Source of the DNA: UBA8514 sp050251415
GTDB taxonomy: Bacteria; Bacillota; Clostridia; Lachnospirales; Anaerotignaceae
Direction of reading: 5' to 3'
Assembly (NCBI GenBank): GCA_050251415.1
Contig: JBFWMT010000055.1
Location: forward strand, 1 to 17,205
DNA length: 17,205 nt
Positions 13,131-17,205 of this stretch are shown here, piece by piece. The translations under genes were made by a program, and so were the position numbers. Every line of letters starts with the position of its first letter. Position 1 is the stretch's first letter. Below the pieces are notes generated by a model. That model saw nothing but the letters and a program-made list of their open reading frames with translations. It made no database searches and was not told the origin of the DNA.

Positions 13131-14165
13131 TTGGAACACAATTGGGTTTTATATATAGCGGCGTTTTCTACGGCCTTTGCAATTTCCAATGTAATGACGC
13201 CTGTTGCTAAAACGTTGTCGCTTAGGGTTGGGGCTATAGATTATCCTAAAGCAAGAGGTATGCATGCAAAGCCTATGCCGCGTATGGGTGGAATTGCTAT
13301 TGTTGTTGGCTTTCTACTTACTCTTCTTTTACTGTATAGGTTTATGGATCATAAACAGTCACAGCAGATTACAGGCTTTGTAATAGGTTCTGGTATTATT
13401 GTTGTACTAGGTATGTTTGATGACTGTTTTAATTTGCGTGCAAGGTTTAAATTTTTAGTGCAAATTGTTGCCGCCCTTGTTGTAGTTTTTTCAGGGGTTC
13501 GAATAAATGTTGTTTTTTGGCCATTTAATGCGGCTTTACAAAAGCTTAGTGTGCCAATAACTATTTTATGGATTGTTGGCGTTACGAATGCCGTTAATTT
13601 GATAGATGGTCTTGATGGACTAGCGGCGGGCGTTAGCTCTATTGCGGCGCTTTCACTTATGGCGCTTTGCATTATTACAGGGGATGAAATAGCGGTTGTA
13701 CTTACAGCAACCCTTGCGGGAAGTTGCCTTGGATTTTTGCCACGCAACTTTAACCCAGCACAAATTTTTATGGGAGATACAGGAGCTACATTTTTGGGGT
13801 TTACCCTTGCGGTAACCAGTGTACTTGGTGTTTTTAAGGGGTATGCTGTATTAGCACTTGTTGTTTCAATGCTTTCACTTGGGCTTCCTATTTTTGATAC
13901 ACTTTTTGCAATGGGCAGACGTATAGCTAAGGGAGAGTCTATTATGACACCCGACAGAGGACATTTGCACCACCGTCTTATTGACAGAGGCTTTACACAA
14001 AAGCAGGCAGTTATGATACTTTACGGAATTAGTATTCTGTGCGGTCTTTTGGCAATCTTTATAACGTTCAAAGACACCAAAGCGCTTGTGGTTATTGTGC
14101 TCACTGTGTTTGTGTTAAGTTTTGTAATATATTTTTTCAATAACATGAGGAAAAATAAGGAGTAA
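13131..14165 (+). CDS. Polyprenyl-phosphate N-acetylhexosamine-1-phosphate transferase (WecA/TagO-like)
   Basis: Integral membrane enzyme of the MraY/WecA superfamily, 344 residues with about ten hydrophobic segments. It moves a sugar 1-phosphate, most likely GlcNAc-1-P from UDP-GlcNAc, to undecaprenyl phosphate and so starts synthesis of a teichoic acid or other wall glycopolymer. Superfamily motifs are D97-D98, N156-L-I-D159-G-L-D-G-L, G-D216-T-G-A, and the basic loop H278-L-H-H-R282. The D-R-G-H-L-H-H-R form marks the WecA/TagO group, not MraY. The start is TTG with GGGAGAGG 6 nt upstream. It follows upp by 21 nt, an arrangement also seen near upp in other Firmicutes. The exact glycopolymer cannot be told from this window. 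Confidence 0.92.
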   Translation: MEHNWVLYIAAFSTAFAISNVMTPVAKTLSLRVGAIDYPKARGMHAKPMPRMGGIAIVVGFLLTLLLLYRFMDHKQSQQITGFVIGSGIIVVLGMFDDCFNLRARFKFLVQIVAALVVVFSGVRINVVFWPFNAALQKLSVPITILWIVGVTNAVNLIDGLDGLAAGVSSIAALSLMALCIITGDEIAVVLTATLAGSCLGFLPRNFNPAQIFMGDTGATFLGFTLAVTSVLGVFKGYAVLALVVSMLSLGLPIFDTLFAMGRRIAKGESIMTPDRGHLHHRLIDRGFTQKQAVMILYGISILCGLLAIFITFKDTKALVVIVLTVFVLSFVIYFFNNMRKNKE

Positions 14166-14185
14166 GTGCAAAGGAGGAATTTTGT

Positions 14186-14725
14186 ATGAAAGAATTAAAA
14201 GGAACAAAAACTGAGGCCAACTTAATGGAAGCTTTTGCAGGGGAATCACAGGCAAGAAATAAATATACATATTATGCTTCAAAGGCTAAAAAAGAGGGCT
14301 ATGAGCAAATTGCAGCTCTTTTTACAGAAACAGCTGATAATGAAAAAGAACACGCAAAAATTTGGTTTAAGCTTCTTCATGGAGGTATGCCTGACACAGT
14401 AACAAATCTTAAAGATGCTGCCGCTGGTGAAAAATTTGAGTGGACAGACATGTATGTAAAAATGGCAAAGGATGCCAGAGCAGAGGGCTTTGATGAGATT
14501 GCAGTTCTTTTTGATGGCGTAGCCAAAATTGAAAAAGAGCATGAGGAAAGATACCTTAAACTTTTAAGCAATATTGAAAACGGTATTGTATTTTCAAGAG
14601 ACGGAGATATGATTTGGAAGTGTGCTAACTGCGGACATATTCATATTGGCAAGGAAGCGCCTGAGGTTTGTCCGGTTTGCGACCATCCAAAAGCTTATTT
14701 TGCAATAGAAGCTAAAAATTATTAA
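14186..14725 (+). CDS. rbr: Rubrerythrin
   Basis: NADH-linked peroxide reductase of anaerobes, 179 residues. A ferritin-like diiron domain (about 1-140) has E-S-Q-A-R-N-K-Y in helix 1, E-x-x-H in E-K-E-H-A-K, and a second glutamate and E-x-x-H pair (E-K-E-H-E-E). The C-terminal rubredoxin-like domain has two Cys pairs, C-A-N-C-G and C-P-V-C, for a single Fe(S-Cys)4 site. The ATG has AAGGAGG upstream. It starts 20 nt after the WecA-like gene and ends 29 nt before a strong terminator, so it is probably the last gene of the rpiB operon, unless it also has a promoter inside the upstream gene. It indicates an anaerobic host that meets some oxygen. Confidence 0.97.
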   Translation: MKELKGTKTEANLMEAFAGESQARNKYTYYASKAKKEGYEQIAALFTETADNEKEHAKIWFKLLHGGMPDTVTNLKDAAAGEKFEWTDMYVKMAKDARAEGFDEIAVLFDGVAKIEKEHEERYLKLLSNIENGIVFSRDGDMIWKCANCGHIHIGKEAPEVCPVCDHPKAYFAIEAKNY

Positions 14726-14754
14726 TAAAGAAAACACTGATTAATTCAGATGTC

Positions 14755-14793
14755 AAATGACCTTGGGCGTTGCCCAAGGTCATTTCCTTTTTT
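14755..14793 (+). terminator. Strong intrinsic terminator after rubrerythrin
   Basis: A perfect 14-bp stem, 14755-14768 with 14772-14785, loop GTT, GC-rich in its upper half, followed by CC and six T (14788-14793). The A-rich 5' base also makes it a partial terminator on the other strand. Confidence 0.95.
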
Positions 14794-14817
14794 AAAGAAG
14801 CAAGATAAAAGCTTTTA

Positions 14818-14915
14818 TTTAAACCTCATATTTATGCGGTTTAAAATGGGTCAAGGGAGAAACATTTGTGGGCGTTTGGGGGCAAAACCTCCAAGGCTTT
14901 GACTTTACAGTTTTC
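14818..14915 (+). promoter_or_regulatory. Structured intergenic segment between two terminators (candidate leader RNA or repeat)
   Basis: Non-coding on inspection. It contains TTTAAACC/GGTTTAAA (14818-14825 with 14838-14845) and a helix 14848-14856 with 14897-14905 (nine pairs, three of them G.T, core GTCAA/TTGAC). Inside that helix is a hairpin TTGGGGG/CCTCCAA (14876-14882 with 14888-14894, one G.T, loop CAAAA). GGCTTTG (14895-14901) can instead pair perfectly with CAAAGCC (14926-14932) in the next terminator. This is compatible with an attenuator, but also with a decayed dispersed repeat. I recognise no known riboswitch class. Confidence 0.4.
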
Positions 14916-14946
14916 GACCTTGTGGCAAAGCCACAGGGTCTTTTTT
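14916..14946 (+). terminator. Second intrinsic terminator before dnaD
   Basis: GACCTTGTGGC (14916-14926), loop AAA, GCCACAGGGTC (14930-14940): 11 pairs with one G.T, then six T (14941-14946). It lies 122 nt after the first terminator, 54 nt before the dnaD start, and just upstream of a possible dnaD promoter. Confidence 0.9.
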
Positions 14947-14960
14947 ATTTCAAAAAAATA

Positions 14961-14969
14961 TGTTATACT
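14961..14969 (+). promoter_or_regulatory. Extended -10 promoter candidate for dnaD
   Basis: TGT-TATACT lies 31 nt upstream of the dnaD start and directly after the second terminator. The -35 position holds only the terminator's T-tract, so recognition would rest on the extended -10. Confidence 0.45.
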
Positions 14970-15000
14970 TACAAATACTTAAAACGGATGGAGAAGTATA

Positions 15001-15987
15001 ATGGATAATGCAAAAGAGATTAAATTTAATAATATAGAGCTTAGTGCAGGCTTTTTGCAGGCACACCTTTGTTATGCACCAGCAGAGTACACTGTTGTAT
15101 ACATGTTTGCCAAAAGTACGGCAGTAAATGGCACTGTACACCTTACGGACATAGTAAAAACACTTTCTATGCCAGTTGCTGAAGTTTTTGATGCCTGTAT
15201 GTACTGGCAAGAAAAAGGATTTATAAAAATAGAGGATGGCATGATTATTTTTCCTACAAAAGCGCAACAAATGGAAACAAGACAGTTACCTAAAATGCTG
15301 TTGGAGGACAGGCCCCAATATCAGCCGCAGGAGCTTAGCATGTATGCACAAAAAAATAGCGATGTTCGGCAGCTTTTTGATATGACGCAGAAATATTTGG
15401 GAAGAATGCTTACCCACAGCGACCTTTCAGGAATATTTTCACTGTACCACTGGCTTGGGCTTAGCCTTGAAGTTATAGATAAGTTGCTTGGTTATTGTGC
15501 TGAAAACAATCACCGCAATATGCGCTATATTGAGCGTGTTGCCATAGACTGGGCGGAAAGCGGAATTACAACTGCCAAAGAGGCGGACGAGCGTATCCAT
15601 TTATATAATACAGAATTTAGGCGAATTATGCGTGCTTTTGGTCAAAATGGCCGAAACCCCATTGCATCAGAAGAAAAATTTATGAAAAAATGGATTAATG
15701 AGTGGAATATGCCAATTGAATTGTTGGAAATAGCATGTGAAAAAACAGTGCTTAATACGGGGAAGGTTTCCTTTGGTTATGCAGACAAAATAATTGGAAG
15801 CTGGCACACAGCAGGTGTTAAAAATACAGAGGACATTGCTAGAATGGAAACGGAATTTATTGCTAAAAAGCAAGACAAAACAGAAGAACCAAAGAAGCCA
15901 GCAGCTAAAAATAAATTTACAAATTACCAACAGCGTCAGTATGACTATGAAAAATTTGAAAAACTTGAACAGGAAAACACAAAGTAG
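15001..15987 (+). CDS. DnaD domain protein (primosome component)
   Basis: A 328-residue protein of the DnaD/DnaB group, which remodels DNA and brings the replicative helicase loader to origins and stalled forks in Firmicutes. The N-terminal part (about 15-95) has a winged-helix character like DnaD. Two DnaD C-terminal-type regions follow. The first (about 125-190) contains Y-L-G-R-M-L-T-H-S-D-L-S-G-I-F, and W-A-E-S-G-I at its end is the usual Y-x-x-x-I-L-x-x-W-like signature. The second (about 208-272) includes W-I-N-E-W-N-M-P. The C-terminal 50 residues are Lys/Glu/Gln-rich and probably disordered. The ATG has GGAG upstream. It ends 13 nt before the loader gene, a pairing that strongly supports a replication role. 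Confidence 0.9.
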   Translation: MDNAKEIKFNNIELSAGFLQAHLCYAPAEYTVVYMFAKSTAVNGTVHLTDIVKTLSMPVAEVFDACMYWQEKGFIKIEDGMIIFPTKAQQMETRQLPKMLLEDRPQYQPQELSMYAQKNSDVRQLFDMTQKYLGRMLTHSDLSGIFSLYHWLGLSLEVIDKLLGYCAENNHRNMRYIERVAIDWAESGITTAKEADERIHLYNTEFRRIMRAFGQNGRNPIASEEKFMKKWINEWNMPIELLEIACEKTVLNTGKVSFGYADKIIGSWHTAGVKNTEDIARMETEFIAKKQDKTEEPKKPAAKNKFTNYQQRQYDYEKFEKLEQENTK

Positions 15988-16000
15988 AAAGGGGTAGCGT

Positions 16001-16996
16001 ATGCCAAGTAAAAGCGCTTTATATAAAGAAATATTAAGGTATTATGATGATGTGCGTACCGCCGCAACCGCAAGGCTTAGACAAAAGCGTATGGAACTTT
16101 ATAGCAGGTTGCCACGTATTGAAGAAATAGACAACCAAATATCTATGGCAGGGGTAACCATGGCAAAGGCAGTTTTAAATAGCCCCACAGATGCTGTCGA
16201 CATATCACTTAGGCTTAAAGAAAGCCTTGCAAAGCTTACTGATGAAAAAGAGGCACTGCTTAAAAAAAATGGATTGCCTGAAAATTATCTTGAAATTGAA
16301 TACCAGTGCCCAATTTGCAAGGACACAGGCTTTGTGGATGATAGCCGTTGTGCATGTTTTTCACAAAGATTAGTAGATTTGGCATATAACAGCTCCAATA
16401 TCAAGGCCATTGTAAAGCAGGAAAATTTCGACTCCTTTGATTTAAGCTACTATTCACCAAACAAAGAAAATGGTGAGGAGATTTCGCCAAGGGAAAATAT
16501 ACAGCGTATTCTAAGTGCTTGCCTTAAATTTACCAAAAGTTTTGGCAAAGATTTTGATAACCTTTTGCTGTATGGAAGCCCAGGGCTTGGTAAAACTTTT
16601 TTGTGTAACTGCATTGCTCGTGAATTGCTGGATAAAGGCGTTACTGTAATGTATGTTACTGCCTCACAACTTTTTAAAGCCATTGAAAAGGAGCGTTTTA
16701 ACCGCAGTGAAGAAGAAGAACCCAGTGATTATTTGGAGGACGTTCTGGGGGTTGATTTGCTTATAATAGATGACCTTGGTACAGAATTTACTACTGTTTT
16801 TACAGCAGGAGAGCTTTTTAACATCATTAACACAAGATTTTTGAACAAAAAACCAGTAATAATATCTACAAATCTTGCCCTTAAAGACCTTAGTGAAAAG
16901 TATTCGGACAGGTTGACATCACGCCTTATGGGTGGGTTTACTACCCTTAAGTTTTTTGGTGAGGATATCAGGATTTTAAAAAAGTTCAGAAAATAG
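16001..16996 (+). CDS. DnaI/DnaC-type helicase loader ATPase
   Basis: AAA+ ATPase that loads the replicative helicase, 331 residues. The N-terminal region (about 1-100) is helical and would contact the helicase. A cysteine cluster C103-P-I-C106 and C117-A-C119 forms a probable zinc site, as in the DnaI N-terminal domain. The ATPase domain (about 160-331) has Walker A G192-S-P-G-L-G-K-T199, Walker B L-L-I-I-D257-D258-L-G, and a candidate sensor or arginine finger in D-R-L-T-S-R-L. The IstB family is related, but no transposase is adjacent; the dnaD-type partner lies just upstream and supports replication. The ATG follows AAAGGGG. No terminator is seen directly after it. Confidence 0.93.
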   Translation: MPSKSALYKEILRYYDDVRTAATARLRQKRMELYSRLPRIEEIDNQISMAGVTMAKAVLNSPTDAVDISLRLKESLAKLTDEKEALLKKNGLPENYLEIEYQCPICKDTGFVDDSRCACFSQRLVDLAYNSSNIKAIVKQENFDSFDLSYYSPNKENGEEISPRENIQRILSACLKFTKSFGKDFDNLLLYGSPGLGKTFLCNCIARELLDKGVTVMYVTASQLFKAIEKERFNRSEEEEPSDYLEDVLGVDLLIIDDLGTEFTTVFTAGELFNIINTRFLNKKPVIISTNLALKDLSEKYSDRLTSRLMGGFTTLKFFGEDIRILKKFRK

Positions 16997-17044
16997 GATT
17001 TATTATCAAACTTTTTTCACCTTCATACGTTTAATGTAACAGTA

Positions 17045-17080
17045 TTGTAAGGAAAATTTTATTGTATTTTTTCCTTATAG
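17045..17080 (+). promoter_or_regulatory. AT-rich dyad overlapping promoter of the final gene
   Basis: The arms 17045-17056 and 17069-17080 form a 12-pair stem (two G.T; core TAAGGAAAA/TTTTCCTTA) with a 12-nt loop. No T-tract follows it, and it covers the -35 box of the promoter at 17062-17090. It could be a regulator-binding site or chance in AT-rich DNA. Confidence 0.35.
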
Positions 17081-17090
17081 GCATTAGAAT
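17062..17090 (+). promoter_or_regulatory. Promoter candidate for the terminal partial gene
   Basis: TTGTAT (17062-17067) and TAGAAT (17085-17090) are 17 bp apart. The start of transcription would be near 17097, about 40 nt upstream of the last start codon. Confidence 0.5.
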
Positions 17091-17135
17091 GAAGGGAGTG
17101 GCGGTAAAAACTACTTTAATAGGAGGATTTTAACT

Positions 17136-17205
17136 ATGAAAAATTTTAAAAGCGCAGCAATGGGTTTTGTTGCAGGAGCATTATGTATGGTATCCGTTAC
17201 AGCGT
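17136..17205 (+). CDS. 5' end of a probable exported protein (partial)
   Basis: Twenty-three codons are visible before the window ends. The ATG follows a perfect AGGAGG (17121-17126) with a 9-nt spacer. The peptide starts M-K-N-F-K and goes on with a hydrophobic Ala/Gly/Val/Met stretch ending in S-V-T-A, which looks like a Sec signal peptide. No lipobox is seen in the visible part, and the mature protein lies outside the window, so no family can be given. Confidence 0.7.
   Translation, partial: MKNFKSAAMGFVAGALCMVSVTA

Noticed and set aside
14818..14946. Known riboswitch classes (c-di-GMP, ZTP, THF, fluoride, preQ1, T-box) and 6S or SRP RNA
   Set aside because: I compared the segment with remembered consensus features and found no convincing match; short shared strings such as GCAAAGCC are not enough.
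16001..16996. IstB-type transposition helper
   Set aside because: The ATPase fold is shared, but no IstA-like transposase or terminal repeats are nearby, and the DnaD partner and the cysteine cluster point to a helicase loader.
1..17205. CRISPR arrays, tRNA or rRNA genes, insertion sequences, phage genes
   Set aside because: No regularly spaced repeats, transposase, integrase or recognisable structural RNA gene was seen on either strand by eye.

Overview
The window reads as ordinary chromosome from an AT-rich, low-GC Gram-positive anaerobe, most likely a member of the Clostridia. The main reasons are: strong Shine-Dalgarno sites with frequent GTG/TTG starts; DnaD plus a DnaI-type helicase loader; rubrerythrin and a second ferritin-like diiron protein; and two gene orders I recognise from Firmicutes, cdd-(uracil-DNA glycosylase)-era-recO and sua5-ywlE-rpiB-upp-(wecA/tagO-like). 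The assignment comes from gene content and is inference; no rRNA or tRNA gene is present to confirm it.

Layout. (1) 71-2817, plus strand: cytidine deaminase, family 4 Fe-S uracil-DNA glycosylase, Era GTPase and RecO, closely spaced and probably one operon for nucleotide salvage, DNA repair and ribosome maturation. (2) 2928-5177, minus strand: GrpB-family protein, beta-carbonic anhydrase, HIT hydrolase and a ferritin-like diiron protein, a block of opposite orientation with at least two candidate promoters of its own. (3) 5327-9204, plus strand: MurG on its own, a cyclophilin-type lipoprotein with a strong sigma-A-like promoter and a hairpin at the very 5' end of its message, and CTP synthase behind its own promoter. 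(4) 9371-11960: a free-standing KdpD-type universal-stress domain, then an operon of a SEC-C protein, Sua5-type threonylcarbamoyl-AMP synthase and a YwlE-like phosphatase. (5) 11962-14793: a promoter followed by rpiB, upp, a WecA/TagO-like polyprenyl-phosphate sugar-phosphate transferase and rubrerythrin, ending at a very strong terminator. (6) 14794-16996: a 120-nt structured intergenic segment, a second strong terminator, then a DnaD-domain protein and a DnaI/DnaC-type loader. (7) 17062-17205: a promoter and the first 23 codons of a probable exported protein cut by the window edge.

Most genes are housekeeping and I do not see a novel multi-gene system. Pyrimidine metabolism recurs: cytidine deamination (cdd), uracil removal from DNA, UTP to CTP (pyrG) and uracil salvage (upp). 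Cell-envelope precursor synthesis appears twice (murG and the WecA-like enzyme), and oxidative-stress diiron proteins appear twice. The most interesting non-coding signal is between rubrerythrin and dnaD: two intrinsic terminators bracket a segment whose 3' half can pair either with its own 5' half or with the loop and arm of the second terminator, the layout expected of a transcription attenuator or riboswitch. A degenerate dispersed repeat is the main alternative.
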